Assembly: GCA_000466585.1 (NCBI GenBank)
Contig: KE993490.1
Coordinates: 38,562-102,561, forward strand
From: Clostridiales bacterium oral taxon 876 str. F0540
GTDB taxonomy: Bacteria; Bacillota; Clostridia; Clostridiales; Clostridiaceae
Reading direction: 5' to 3'
Length of the DNA stretch: 64,000 nt
The position numbers and the translations under genes are program-made. Below are positions 8,022 to 16,668 of the stretch, piece after piece. The notes below the pieces were generated by a model. It was not told the DNA's origin. It did not search any database and saw only the letters and a list, made by a program, of their open reading frames with translations. Within the stretch, counting starts at the first letter, position 1, and every line of letters starts with the position of its first letter.

Positions 8022-8417
8022 ATGAGAAAACATGTTTTTGCTACACTAATCTGTGTTATCTTCATTGGATTTTATGTTATTTCAATAAAGAGTTTTCCAG
8101 CTAGCAGCCATAACAAGATTGACATATCCAATGTGAAATCACTAGAACTAAATAATAAAAAATATACTATGGATGAAGATACCCCCTTAATTAGTGAGCT
8201 CGTATCAATGTACAATGAAGCACCATTATTCAAAAAGGATGCTGGTACTACTGCCAGTCATGAAATAATTATAGAACTTGATAATGGGAAAAAGATTGAT
8301 ATATGGGCTACAACTCAAGGCTTTCATTACGTAACTGAAGGGGATAAGTCCTATAAGATATCAAGTAATAGATTGAGTAAGTTTTTAAGAGAGTTGATAA
8401 ATTCAGGTGAAGGATAA
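8022..8417 (+). CDS. Exported hypothetical protein
   Basis: This 131-residue protein has an N-terminal hydrophobic segment (HVFATLICVIFIGFYVISI). Its small hydrophilic domain has alternating strands (KSLELNNKKYTM, HEIIIELDNGKKIDIWATT) ending in a helix. The SD is AAGGGGGA. I do not recognise the family. It is the third of three consecutive short exported proteins (6842, 7536, 8022), which suggests a common surface role. The function cannot be inferred. Confidence 0.6.
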   Translation: MRKHVFATLICVIFIGFYVISIKSFPASSHNKIDISNVKSLELNNKKYTMDEDTPLISELVSMYNEAPLFKKDAGTTASHEIIIELDNGKKIDIWATTQGFHYVTEGDKSYKISSNRLSKFLRELINSGEG

Positions 8418-8500
8418 TTAATAAAAAATTAAGTCTGAAAATAATACCCTTAATGATTGAACTTTAAGGGGATATAAAGTAGAAATTTACATGGATTAGG

Positions 8501-8659
8501 GTGAGTGAAACGGAAATGAGTATGGCTTCTGATTTAGGAGGGGTATGTGCAGTTTTTAAGGAGGAATCAAATACGCAGCTATACTCAAAGGGAAATAATT
8601 ATAGGCCTGATATAATTGATATTATGATAAATAAATTTCAAAATCAGAAAAACAAATAA
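8501..8659 (+). pseudogene. Possible gene remnant (52-codon open frame)
   Basis: A GTG-initiated frame in the 286-bp gap before the 8704 gene encodes a short peptide with PDIIDIMINKFQNQKNK at its end, like the C-terminal helix of a larger protein. SD support is weak. I cannot name a parent family; it may be only a chance frame. Confidence 0.25.
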
Positions 8660-8703
8660 ATGTTTAGATGGATATATGACTTTTTATTATAGGGAGAAAG
8701 AAA

Positions 8704-9189
8704 ATGGATATTAAAGAAATAAGCAGCGAAAACAGGCAGCAAATCAATAATTTTATTAAGGCACAATGGTTCTCTACAGATATGGCGGTTAAAGGAGAAT
8801 TAGTTGATATGACAAGTATAGATGGGTTTGCAGCTTATGAATATGGAGAAATTATTGGACTAGTTACTTATAGAATTAGTAATAGCGAGTGCGAAATTAT
8901 GTCTTTAGACAGCTTGAGAGAAAAGCAGGGAATAGGGACTGCTCTTGTAAACAAAGTTATTAAAAAAGCAGCTAAAGAAAGCTGTGTTAAGGTAACACTT
9001 ATTACTACAAATGATAATATAAATGCTCTGCGTTTTTATCAAAAACGTGGCTTTGACATGGAGAAGGTGTACCGGAATTCCGTAGAGGCTTCAAGAAAAT
9101 TAAAGCCATCAATTCCAATGATTGGAAATTTTAATATACCTATAAAGCATGAAATTGAATTTGAGATGGAGCTTAAGGGTAAAAGATAA
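8704..9189 (+). CDS. GNAT family N-acetyltransferase
   Basis: This 161-residue single GNAT domain has EIMSLDSLREKQGIGTALVN (strand 4 and acetyl-CoA loop, with Q-G-I-G-T) at about residues 60-80. The matching ALRFYQKRGFDMEKVYR follows at 115-131. The C-terminal PSIPMIGNFNIPIKHEIEFE segment matches a clostridial subgroup of small GNATs. The SD is AGGGAGA. The substrate is unknown. Confidence 0.85.
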   Translation: MDIKEISSENRQQINNFIKAQWFSTDMAVKGELVDMTSIDGFAAYEYGEIIGLVTYRISNSECEIMSLDSLREKQGIGTALVNKVIKKAAKESCVKVTLITTNDNINALRFYQKRGFDMEKVYRNSVEASRKLKPSIPMIGNFNIPIKHEIEFEMELKGKR

Positions 9190-9223
9190 GTTAAATTTAT
9201 ATGGGGAATGGAGAGGGTGTATT

Positions 9224-9424
9224 ATGAAAAAAGTTAAGGTGCTGTCAAAGAAGGCTATTTCTATATTGGATATGGTCTTATTCTCAGTAAGTATAGCTAC
9301 AGCTTTATATTTAAAAGATACTTATAATATTAGCCTCTGGCTATATATTATTGTGGCATGAGGAATTGTTGGGATAGGCTCAACTGTAATAAGAATATTT
9401 GAGAAAGATAGCAGTAAAGAATAA
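9224..9424 (+). pseudogene. Small membrane protein interrupted by in-frame TGA
   Basis: ATG at 9224 follows GAGAGGG and opens a frame with two hydrophobic segments (AISILDMVLFSVSIATALYL and SLWLYIIVA). TGA at 9359-9361 stops it after 45 codons. The same frame then continues GIVGIGSTVIRIFEKDSSKE to TAA at 9422. The continuation is hydrophobic and then charged, as expected for the real C-terminus of a 66-codon membrane protein. A TGG-to-TGA change would explain it; readthrough cannot be excluded. Confidence 0.6.
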
Positions 9425-9529
9425 TGAAATAAGCTAGGGCGTAAATACATGAATGCAATTTATATGAGCTGACGCTATTAGATTAATAAATAACAGGGTT
9501 TATATTTTATCTTTGGTGGAGGTGAGAGT

Positions 9530-9742
9530 ATGAAAAGATGGGAATATAAAGTCATTACTTGTGAGAGAAATATCGGTCTGTTTTCAAACTATGAATGGGA
9601 TAAGGATATAGAAAAAATGCTTCCTGAACTAGGAGAAGAAGGCTGGGAGCTTGTAAATGTTATTGCTGAGTCTTCAGCTTATGGAGAGAATAATGCAGGA
9701 TCAACTACTGAAGAAAAGTGGATTTTTAAAAGAGAGAAGTAG
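9530..9742 (+). CDS. DUF4177-like small protein
   Basis: This 70-residue protein starts MKRWEYKVI and has LPELGEEGWELVNVI, then EEKWIFKRE. This is the pattern of DUF4177 proteins: a strand, the GxEGWELV core, and a terminal strand ending in F-K-R. The function of the family is unknown. The SD is GGTGGAGGTGA. It is complete for its family. Confidence 0.75.
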   Translation: MKRWEYKVITCERNIGLFSNYEWDKDIEKMLPELGEEGWELVNVIAESSAYGENNAGSTTEEKWIFKREK

Positions 9743-9790
9743 ATTGTCATACTTAGATTGATTTTAGGATATAGGGGGTGGGGATATAAT

Positions 9791-10528
9791 ATGAGTTATG
9801 ATTATAATGAAATAAGCAAAATATATGATGATGTGAGACAAGCGGATTTTGAAGTAATAAAGTTTATGATTGATAAGTTAAGCATCAATGAAAACAGCAA
9901 GGTTTTAGAGGTAGGCTGTGGAACAGCAAACTACTTAAAGCTTATTTATAATCTAACAAAAGCTGAGGTTTGGGGAGTTGACCAGTCTCAAGGTATGCTT
10001 GATAAAGCAAATGAGAAGTGTAAAAGCGCAATATTGGTTGAAGATAATGCTTCAGAGCTTTCTAAGCTTCCAGTTTCAGCTTTTGATTTGGTGTATATGG
10101 TTGATGTTATACATCATATTAAAGCTATAGACAAGACCTTTCAAAGTATAAATAGAGTTCTTAAGAAAGATGGAGCAATTGTAATATTTTCTGACAGCCA
10201 CGAGCATATAAGAAACAGACTTACGACTAAATATTTTCCGGAAACTTTAGAACCGGAGCTTAAAAGGTATCAGAATACTTCGGAAATTATAGAAAGTCTT
10301 TCAAATAAGGGATTTAATAATATAGAATATGGCTCAATTGAAATAGGAGAGGACTATTCCTATGGCCCTAGACTTATTGAAATTGCAAGAAAAAAAGGTT
10401 ATTCAATGTTTGGAATGATATCTGATGAAGCAATTCAAAGGGGAATAGAAAGAATACGCAAGGATATGCTGGAGGGGGCAGTTATATATCACCAAAGTGC
10501 TGACTATGTTTTGGCAAGGAAGAGGTAA
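9791..10528 (+). CDS. Class I SAM-dependent methyltransferase
   Basis: From the preferred ATG at 9791 (after the G-rich SD) the protein is 245 residues. Motif I is VLEVGCGTANYL at about residues 40-51. An acidic residue in WGVDQSQGML follows, then FDLVYMVDVIHHI and ALKKDG-like VLKKDGAIVIF. These define a Rossmann-fold small-molecule methyltransferase of the Methyltransf_11 type. The acceptor is unknown. The stop lies 8 bp before the next start, so the CPBP gene is probably translated from the same message. Confidence 0.8.
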   Translation: MSYDYNEISKIYDDVRQADFEVIKFMIDKLSINENSKVLEVGCGTANYLKLIYNLTKAEVWGVDQSQGMLDKANEKCKSAILVEDNASELSKLPVSAFDLVYMVDVIHHIKAIDKTFQSINRVLKKDGAIVIFSDSHEHIRNRLTTKYFPETLEPELKRYQNTSEIIESLSNKGFNNIEYGSIEIGEDYSYGPRLIEIARKKGYSMFGMISDEAIQRGIERIRKDMLEGAVIYHQSADYVLARKR

Positions 10529-10535
10529 TTAATCA

Positions 10536-11243
10536 ATGCGGATCTTAAGAAAAACTATGTTTCCTGATGAAATTTTTGAGGATATTGAGAAAAAGGATGG
10601 AGTAATTGCTTTAGCATTTTTTGCTATCATATTTATTTTAATGTTTGTGTTTCTTTACTTAATCAAAATATTGCCGTTATTTTTTATAATGAAAACTAAT
10701 GAGAACTTTGCCTATAAGTTAATATTCGCTATTATAATGGATTTACCGGGTTTTGTTGGGATTATAGCTATACTGAAATTGAGGCAACAAAAGATAAGTA
10801 CAGTTGGATTAAGGAGATACGGGTTAAAATCTTCTTTATATGTTGGAATTATACTTATATCTACATTTTTTATTTATTATATAAGTAAAAAGGGATTCAA
10901 TCTAAACCTTATATGGAGAACAATCGATTTTATTATTTTTGTTGGTTTTTATGAGGAATTAATTTTTAGAGGCTTCCTGTGGCCAAGGCTTGTAGTTGGT
11001 TTTGGAAAGACATGGGGAACAATCTTGAGCGGAATATTTTTTGGAATGGCTCATTTGCCTATAAATATTGTTTTTAATAATAAGTCAGTTTTCCAAACCT
11101 TTATACTTGGCAATGGATCAAATGTAAATATTGGTGGAGGGCTAATAGGAGCCTTGTGGTTTATATTTATTTATACTCGTAATAGCAATATTTTATTGCC
11201 TTCATTTGTACATGGTATACAAGATATGATGTCTATGATATAA
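10536..11243 (+). CDS. CPBP family intramembrane metalloprotease (Abi/CAAX-type)
   Basis: This 235-residue polytopic membrane protein carries the CPBP signature: EELIFRGFLWP (Glu-Glu and Arg) and, about 30 residues on, FFGMAHLP with the metal-binding His. A third block has LIGALWFIFIYTR, then a final SFVHGIQD. Family members cleave prenylated or other membrane substrates, or act in bacteriocin self-immunity. The substrate is unknown. Its SD lies within the end of the upstream methyltransferase gene. Confidence 0.85.
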   Translation: MRILRKTMFPDEIFEDIEKKDGVIALAFFAIIFILMFVFLYLIKILPLFFIMKTNENFAYKLIFAIIMDLPGFVGIIAILKLRQQKISTVGLRRYGLKSSLYVGIILISTFFIYYISKKGFNLNLIWRTIDFIIFVGFYEELIFRGFLWPRLVVGFGKTWGTILSGIFFGMAHLPINIVFNNKSVFQTFILGNGSNVNIGGGLIGALWFIFIYTRNSNILLPSFVHGIQDMMSMI

Positions 11244-11288
11244 GGAAATAATCTATGCTTAAGAGATGAAATTCGAAGGAGAAAAAAG

Positions 11289-12275
11289 ATGGATTATATT
11301 ATTATGGCAAAGGAGCTTCTTGTGCTATATCCTATTGTTGAACCTGAAATTCAATTTATAAGGCACAATGAAAATATGACTTTTAAAGTAACTGATAAAC
11401 TATCAAATAAAAATTATTTACTGCGTATACACAAGCCTGCTATTGAAGGCTTCTTTGGACTTCAGCATACGATTGAAGGCTTAAAGGCAGAGATTGAGAT
11501 TCTTAAAAAGCTTGGATGTGAAGAACTTCTACATGTCCAATTACCCGTTGAAAATAGGTTTGGAGAGTATATAACTCAATATAAATTTGATAATTACGAT
11601 GAACCTTGCTATGCAACTGTTTTAGAATGGATTGATGGGGAGATTCTTACCTCGAAGGAAGAAATTACTGAAGAGATAGCATTTAAACTTGGGCAAAATC
11701 TAGCATTATTTCATAAGTGCCTAGAAGAATTAACACCATCAGATAATTTTGTAAGGCCAATATATAATATTGATAAAATTGATATTGCTATTGAAGAGCT
11801 AAAATATTGTGTTGAAGCTGAGCTGTTTTCTATAGAGCGTTATAACATTATTAAAGATGTGCTGATTTCAGTAAAGAATCAAATGAATGAGCTTAAATTG
11901 AGAAATAATGCATTCGGAGTTATTCATGCAGACATTCAGTTAGGAAATATAGTAATATCCGAGAATAATCCCTGTATAATAGATTTGGGTTTTTGCGGCT
12001 TTGGATACTACTTATTTGATTTAGGAAGTGCTGCAACTATTTTTCCAAGTAATTTAAGACAAAACTTTTTACAGGGTTATGCCTCTAAAGCTTACTTTTC
12101 TTTCGAGGATTTAAGATATATAGAAGGTCAAATATTTATGGATATTTTTATGAGTTATACTTTATTTATGAGGGATAATCAAAGAAACTCATGGATTAAG
12201 ACTCATGCAATAAAGACTTGTGATACTCTTTGCAGAGATTTCTTAGAGGGTAAAGAAGTGTTTTATTCTATGTAA
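11289..12275 (+). CDS. APH/homoserine-kinase-like phosphotransferase
   Basis: This 328-residue protein has a kinase-like fold. YLLRIHKP is the ATP-lysine strand. The catalytic loop FGVIHADIQLGNIVI (H-x-D-x-x-x-x-N) and the metal Asp of CIIDLGFCGFGYYLFDLG follow. This matches the APH/ChoK/homoserine kinase II superfamily, which phosphorylates hydroxyls of antibiotics, choline or amino acids. No feature chooses between substrates. The SD is GAAGGAG. It sits among many other small-molecule modifying enzymes. Confidence 0.8.
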   Translation: MDYIIMAKELLVLYPIVEPEIQFIRHNENMTFKVTDKLSNKNYLLRIHKPAIEGFFGLQHTIEGLKAEIEILKKLGCEELLHVQLPVENRFGEYITQYKFDNYDEPCYATVLEWIDGEILTSKEEITEEIAFKLGQNLALFHKCLEELTPSDNFVRPIYNIDKIDIAIEELKYCVEAELFSIERYNIIKDVLISVKNQMNELKLRNNAFGVIHADIQLGNIVISENNPCIIDLGFCGFGYYLFDLGSAATIFPSNLRQNFLQGYASKAYFSFEDLRYIEGQIFMDIFMSYTLFMRDNQRNSWIKTHAIKTCDTLCRDFLEGKEVFYSM

Positions 12276-12356
12276 ATACCAGGAGAAAAGCCTATCTGCT
12301 ATAGTGATAACTTCAGGAATACAAGTAATTTAAAAAATAGTCTGGAGGTATAAATA

Positions 12357-12899
12357 TTGGAAGAAATTATTTGCAACGAGTTAAAAGAAAATGAAATAAA
12401 TATAGATTTGTTTTCAAGTTTTAATCGCCATCAGGATGTAAAGAAATGCTGGCGTAAGGAAGATGGACAGTGGGTGCTAAAGGATATTGCTTTTGTTGAA
12501 CATTGGGGAGCTGAGGAATATAAACACCTTGTTAAATGCTTGAAAAACACTATAAAAACAGGCGGTACAGTATTTGGAGCTTTCAAAAACAATTCTCTTG
12601 TAGGATTTGCTTCTGTAGAAAGCGGATTTTTTGGTTCACATAATCAGTACTTAGAACTTTCTTGCATACATACATCATATGAAAGCCGAGGCTTAGGTGT
12701 AGGCAAAAAATTATTTTCTCTTATATGCAAAAAAGCAAAGGATATGGGAGCAAAGAAATTGTATATATCAGCTCATTCCTCAGAGGAATCACAGGCTTTC
12801 TATAAAGCTATGGGCTGCGTAGAAGCTGAGCAGTATAATCCCAAATCAGTTGAGAAGGAGCCTTGTGATTGCCAGTTGGAGTTTAGATTAGATCAATAG
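12357..12899 (+). CDS. GNAT family N-acetyltransferase (TTG start)
   Basis: This 180-residue protein starts at TTG 12357, 9 nt after TGGAGG. A variable N-terminus is followed by LELSCIHTSYESRGLGVGKK (strand 4 plus the R-G-L-G-V-G acetyl-CoA loop). LYISAHSSEESQAFYKAMGC comes next. The Cys-rich C-terminus (EKEPCDCQLEFRL) is shared by a group of clostridial GNATs whose substrate is unknown. Another GNAT of this array also stands alone, without a partner gene. Confidence 0.85.
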   Translation: MEEIICNELKENEINIDLFSSFNRHQDVKKCWRKEDGQWVLKDIAFVEHWGAEEYKHLVKCLKNTIKTGGTVFGAFKNNSLVGFASVESGFFGSHNQYLELSCIHTSYESRGLGVGKKLFSLICKKAKDMGAKKLYISAHSSEESQAFYKAMGCVEAEQYNPKSVEKEPCDCQLEFRLDQ

Positions 12900-12979
12900 C
12901 GGTTGTATTATTTTATGGCTTCGATTAATGGGATTAGAGTATTTAATAATAGTATCTTTTATTTGAGGGATGGTGTTCC

Positions 12980-13381
12980 ATGATAAGGTATAAGAAGAAA
13001 ATTATATTTATTGGAATCATATTATGCCTAGTTCTATCCGAAGCAGTTGGTATTCTGCCTTATGCTGCAGCAAGAGCAGCTGGGAGAATTTATGTGACTA
13101 TAAATCATTCTTCAAGTAAGCTTAAGTTTGTAAGTGCAGAATATGCCTACGGTTTTGGAAATTATTCAGTAAGCTATAGAGATAAATATGGACAGCTTCA
13201 AAGCTTTATGATGTTTCCTAAAGCGTTTCCTATTTTTGTTGTTTTTGATTCTATAAAAGGGGAAGGCTAAGCAGCTGGCTCGTAATCGGGTTATATAGAT
13301 GTAAGCTGCAGTCCTAATATAAAATTAACTGATAATCAGGCAATAGTAATCATAGATGATAACATTAGTATAATAGAATAG
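12980..13381 (+). pseudogene. Exported orphan, probably truncated by two TAA stops
   Basis: ATG 12980 opens a 96-codon frame with a signal-like N-terminus (FIGIILCLVLSEAVGILPYA, then AAARAAG) and a small beta-rich domain. The first TAA is at 13268 and a second at 13283. Beyond them the same frame stays open for 31 codons, including NQAIVIIDDNISIIE, and ends in TAG at 13379. That continuation looks like the last strands of the same domain. The shorter 96-residue product may still be made. I do not recognise the family. Confidence 0.45.
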
Positions 13382-13455
13382 TTATCCTGATAATAAGATA
13401 TCTTCTTATCAAGATAACTTCTTAAGAAGCTGCCTAGTGTTACGGCTAAAGGGGG
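13380..13455 (+). repeat. Degenerate leader element, copy E
   Basis: The 3' end of the recurrent leader is recognisable: CTTAAG (13421), then CTGCCTAGTGTTACGGCTAA and AGGGGG. This compares with CTTAAGCTACCCAGTGTTTC and GAATGAAAGGAG in copy D. It supplies the SD (AAAGGGGGAG) for the 13464 gene. The upstream part, including the leader ORF, is gone. In its place is a different hairpin pairing GTTATCCTGATAA (13381-13393) with TTATCAAGATAAC (13406-13418). Confidence 0.55.
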
Positions 13456-13463
13456 AGAAACTT

Positions 13464-13814
13464 ATGCAGTGCAGTAAAGAGTTTTGGGAGGCGCTTGATA
13501 GTCTTGTAGAAAAATCTGAGGTTATCATTGACAGGCCAAAGGGAACGGCGCATCCCAGGTATCAGAATTTTATTTATGAGGTTGATTATGGTTATTTGAA
13601 AAATACTGCATCAATGGATGGTGGTGGAATTGATGTCTGGAAGGGAACAGATAAAGATCAGAAGATTGATGCCATAGTGTGTACTGTTGATTTAACTAAA
13701 AGAGATTCGGAAATAAAAATATTAATAGGATGCACTGAAGAGGAAAAAGAAAAGATATATAATACTCATAATAATTCATCAAGTATGAAAGGAATATTAA
13801 TTAGAAGATATTGA
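13464..13814 (+). CDS. Inorganic pyrophosphatase-like protein
   Basis: From ATG 13464 (after AAAGGGGGAG) the protein is 116 residues. IIDRPKGTAHPRY, YEVDYGYLKNT and GGGIDVWKGT resemble the conserved core of class I inorganic pyrophosphatases, including the D-G-x-x-x-D-V-W type metal region. It is shorter than the usual 160-180 residues, so catalytic competence is uncertain. It lies behind the degenerate leader copy E and is the only gene of this type in the window. Confidence 0.6.
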   Translation: MQCSKEFWEALDSLVEKSEVIIDRPKGTAHPRYQNFIYEVDYGYLKNTASMDGGGIDVWKGTDKDQKIDAIVCTVDLTKRDSEIKILIGCTEEEKEKIYNTHNNSSSMKGILIRRY

Positions 13815-13833
13815 ATATAAAATGGAGGGTATT

Positions 13834-14640
13834 ATGAAAAGATTATTAAGCATTATCCTGGTTATCTTATTGGCTGCAGCCGGATGTAAAAGCGGAAATT
13901 ATATAAATACAAAAGACAGCATTGATGACAAAGATGAAGCGATAATAAAAGAGTTTCGCTCTCATCATGAATATTCAAAGGATGAATTGAAAAGTCTGGA
14001 TATAAAGTATCTTGGAAAAGTTGATGATTATAGAATTTACTACGTTCCTTTTAAGGGCAAAGAAGAAGTCGGCAATAACATAACAAAAGAAGGATACACA
14101 TTTTCTGATACATCTTCTACAAGAATTATGGGTATAAGTTCCGGTAATTTATATACCTTTGGAAACTTAATAAATGAAACTCAGATTAATATTAAAAAAC
14201 TATATGATGTATTACCTGAGGAGTTTAAAAAACAGACAAATGATAATTCTTCACAAATTGGTGATAGCAGTTCAAAGGTAACTATAGAATCTGAAATTAA
14301 AACGTATAGCCCTATGATGTCGTCTGTACCGGGATTGCCACTTGAGGCAAAGCTTGAAACAAATAAAGAATATAAGAATATTACATTTCAATGGAGTGCA
14401 GAGCAAGGGAAATTTTTAACTTGGGATAGAAGCAGCGGCAAGATTAATATATTAGGCAAGGATGTTAAAACTAATGAGAAGAAACTGTATTGGTCAGCAG
14501 ATTTCAAAGAAGATACTAAAGTGCAATCTTTCAAAGTATTTCTGAAGGTTTATGATAGTGATTCTTCTAAGTTAATATGTGAAAATAGCATTGAAATAGA
14601 ACAAAAAAAGGATGGGTTCTTTTCGGTAAAAAATAAATAG
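13834..14640 (+). CDS. Lipoprotein of unknown function
   Basis: The start at 13834 follows ATGGAGGG. The N-terminus MKRLLSIILVILLAAAGCKS is a lipoprotein signal with lipobox LAAAGC, so the mature protein should be anchored through Cys17 outside the membrane. The 268-residue protein then has a Lys/Asp-rich domain and, after about residue 150, a beta-rich region (KNITFQWSAEQGKFLTWD). I do not recognise a family. It may sense or bind something at the cell surface. Confidence 0.65.
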   Translation: MKRLLSIILVILLAAAGCKSGNYINTKDSIDDKDEAIIKEFRSHHEYSKDELKSLDIKYLGKVDDYRIYYVPFKGKEEVGNNITKEGYTFSDTSSTRIMGISSGNLYTFGNLINETQINIKKLYDVLPEEFKKQTNDNSSQIGDSSSKVTIESEIKTYSPMMSSVPGLPLEAKLETNKEYKNITFQWSAEQGKFLTWDRSSGKINILGKDVKTNEKKLYWSADFKEDTKVQSFKVFLKVYDSDSSKLICENSIEIEQKKDGFFSVKNK

Positions 14641-14680
14641 GTTTTAGGATATTGGCTATAAGTCGAATGGAGATGATTAA

Positions 14681-14941
14681 ATGAATTTTATAATTTCAGT
14701 ATCATTTTTAGTTATAGGACTCATATTTGGAAGATTGGTTTTAAATCAGTCATATGAAAAATATGATAAGAATTTATTAATTGTTGCTACTGTTTTCTTT
14801 GTTTTTGGATATAAGACAGTTATTTTTAGCACTAGCAGTAATTTTACAGTTATATTACCTTGTGTTGTGCCTCCTTTTCTTGTCGGAGTTGCATTAAGGC
14901 GATATATAAGTAAATATGTAATTAGAAGAAAAAATGCTTAA
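14681..14941 (+). CDS. Small integral membrane protein
   Basis: This 86-residue protein has about three hydrophobic segments (FIISVSFLVIGLIFG; LLIVATVFFVFGYKTVIF; VILPCVVPPFLVGVAL) and a basic tail (RYISKYVIRRKNA). The SD is ATGGAGATGAT. No family is recognised. Overall length and tail orientation suggest a positive C-terminus inside the cell. Confidence 0.55.
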   Translation: MNFIISVSFLVIGLIFGRLVLNQSYEKYDKNLLIVATVFFVFGYKTVIFSTSSNFTVILPCVVPPFLVGVALRRYISKYVIRRKNA

Positions 14942-14964
14942 TTTTTATAGGATGGGGTGTTTTT

Positions 14965-15444
14965 ATGAATTATCCGGTTCATATTGTTTCTGCAGGTGGT
15001 TTGATAGAAAATGAGGAAGGAAAAATACTTCTTGTAAAAAGCCCTGATAGGGGATGGGAAATTCCGGGCGGGCAAGTAGAAGAAGGTGAAAGCCTAACCG
15101 ATGCTCTCATAAGGGAAGTTAAAGAAGAAACCGGAATAGATATCGAGGTTAATGAATTAACTTTAGTAAATTCTAATATAACTAAAAGAGTTCAGCCTGA
15201 TGGAGTTACTCCTATTGGAAGTATTGTGAGCTTTGGATTTACTGGAAGAGCTGTTTCAGGTGAGCTTACTACCAGCGAAGAAAGCCTTGAAGTGGGTTGG
15301 TTTGATAAGGATAATATATTAGACATAATTGATGAGGAGTTTACAAGGGATAAAGTAAAATACATGCTAAGCTATAACGGTAAGACTGCATATACTGTAT
15401 TTTCACGAAACCCATATATTCTCCATTCGGTTCAGTATTATTAA
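14965..15444 (+). CDS. Nudix hydrolase
   Basis: This 159-residue protein has a clear Nudix box at about residues 35-57: GGQVEEGESLTDALIREVKE, then ETGI. This fits G-x5-E-x7-R-E-U-x-E-E-x-G-U with all catalytic Glu residues present. It should hydrolyse a nucleoside diphosphate linked to another moiety. The N-terminal strand VSAGGLIENEEGKILLVKS is typical of MutT-like enzymes. The substrate is unknown. It is one of three Nudix domains in the array. Confidence 0.88.
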   Translation: MNYPVHIVSAGGLIENEEGKILLVKSPDRGWEIPGGQVEEGESLTDALIREVKEETGIDIEVNELTLVNSNITKRVQPDGVTPIGSIVSFGFTGRAVSGELTTSEESLEVGWFDKDNILDIIDEEFTRDKVKYMLSYNGKTAYTVFSRNPYILHSVQYY

Positions 15445-15461
15445 ACTTAGGAGACAGACTA

Positions 15462-16058
15462 ATGATTATATGGATAAATGGTGCCTTTGGTGCAGGAAAG
15501 ACACAGACGGCATTTGAACTTAACAGAAGGATAAAAAAATCCTTTATTTATGATCCGGAAAACTTGGGATTCTTCCTTTCAAAAAATATTCCTCAGAATA
15601 TGAAAAAAGATGATTTTCAAGATTATGATATGTGGAGAGAGCTTAACTTTTCACTTATCAAGCATATAGAGGATAGTTATGAAGGAATTTTGATTATTCC
15701 TATGACTATAGTAAAACCTGAATATTTTAGAGAGATTATTGAAACTCTTAGGAGCAATGGAGTTGAAGTGAAACATTATGCACTAATGGCTTCAAAAGAA
15801 ACACTTCTCAAAAGACTGAAAAGCAGGGGGGATGGGTCGAACTCCTGGGGGGCAAAGCAGATTGATAGATGTTTAGAAGGACTGTCAAATGAAATCTTTG
15901 AAACACATATAAACACAGAAAATATGTCTATTGAGGAAGTGGCAGAAAAAATAGCTTTGATGTCTGATTTAAGTCTTATGCCCAATAATATGAGTAGACT
16001 GGAGAAAAGTGTTTATCGCATTAAGGTTAAGCTAAGGCATATTAATTTATTTTCTTGA
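15462..16058 (+). CDS. tmrB: TmrB-like P-loop ATPase
   Basis: This 198-residue protein opens with MIIWINGAFGAGKTQTAFEL, containing a Walker A loop (GAFGAGKT). YDPENLGFFLSKNIP and DDFQDYDMWRELNFSLIKHI follow. This order closely matches Bacillus TmrB, the peripheral membrane ATP-binding protein that confers tunicamycin resistance. Length is also as in TmrB. The function is inferred from similarity I recognise, not tested. The SD is AGGAGA, 17 bp after the Nudix stop. Confidence 0.75.
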   Translation: MIIWINGAFGAGKTQTAFELNRRIKKSFIYDPENLGFFLSKNIPQNMKKDDFQDYDMWRELNFSLIKHIEDSYEGILIIPMTIVKPEYFREIIETLRSNGVEVKHYALMASKETLLKRLKSRGDGSNSWGAKQIDRCLEGLSNEIFETHINTENMSIEEVAEKIALMSDLSLMPNNMSRLEKSVYRIKVKLRHINLFS

Positions 16059-16100
16059 GAGGTTAAAGTTCGTTTATTACTTAAAAAATGGGGGATGACT

Positions 16101-16424
16101 ATGAAATTGAAGAAAAAATATATAATAGCATTATTAATTTTTATAATACTTGCACTAGTTTTACCTAAGGTGACATACAGCATAGATTCTAAGCTGATAT
16201 CAAATGATATAAGACCTATATTTGCAATAAGCCAGGGAATGGTTAAGGATGGTGGAACTACTGAATATAGGGGATTGGGATATCAGATTATAAGATGGAA
16301 TAGACTCGTTAACGGTGGAATTGAATACGGTTATGAAATATACAAGTCACCTAATTACAGAAACTTAAATGATGGCCCTACTACAAAGCTTACTTTCATT
16401 AAAAATCAGCAGAGCGGAAATTAA
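16101..16424 (+). CDS. Exported hypothetical protein
   Basis: Two ATGs compete (16095 and 16101). GGGGG at 16090-16094 favours 16101, giving 107 residues. The start MKLKKKYIIALLIFIILALV is a basic plus hydrophobic export signal or anchor. The remainder is a short beta-rich domain with GGTTEYRGLGYQIIRWN, which resembles small clostridial secreted orphans. No function is assigned. Two hairpins with T-rich tails follow. Confidence 0.55.
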   Translation: MKLKKKYIIALLIFIILALVLPKVTYSIDSKLISNDIRPIFAISQGMVKDGGTTEYRGLGYQIIRWNRLVNGGIEYGYEIYKSPNYRNLNDGPTTKLTFIKNQQSGN

Positions 16425-16444
16425 GCTTTGAAAATAAAAAATTT

Positions 16445-16474
16445 AGGTACACTTCTTAAGAAAGCAAGTGTGCC
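16445..16474 (+). terminator. Hairpin, likely weak terminator
   Basis: AGGTACACTT pairs with AAGTGTGCCT across an 11-nt loop, with one G-U pair. TTAATAATT follows. It lies 20 bp after the 16101 gene stop. Confidence 0.5.
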
Positions 16475-16530
16475 TTTAATAATTCACCTCATTTGAAAGG
16501 CTGTCATAGGTGAGTAAAATGCAAAGTTAT

Positions 16531-16564
16531 AAGAACTGTCTAAAATTAGGCAGTTCTTTTTTTA
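16531..16564 (+). terminator. Intrinsic terminator
   Basis: AAGAACTG and CAGTTCTT form the stem around TCTAAAATTAGG, whose ends can extend it, followed by seven T residues. It separates the 16101 gene from the HD-domain gene. Confidence 0.8.
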
Positions 16565-16668
16565 TACAATAACTATAAGTAGATACAAATATTGGTGTAT
16601 AATGTTATAAGGGGAAGTAAATACATTAAAAGAGATTTTTAATAATCGTATTTTATGGGGGATTTACA

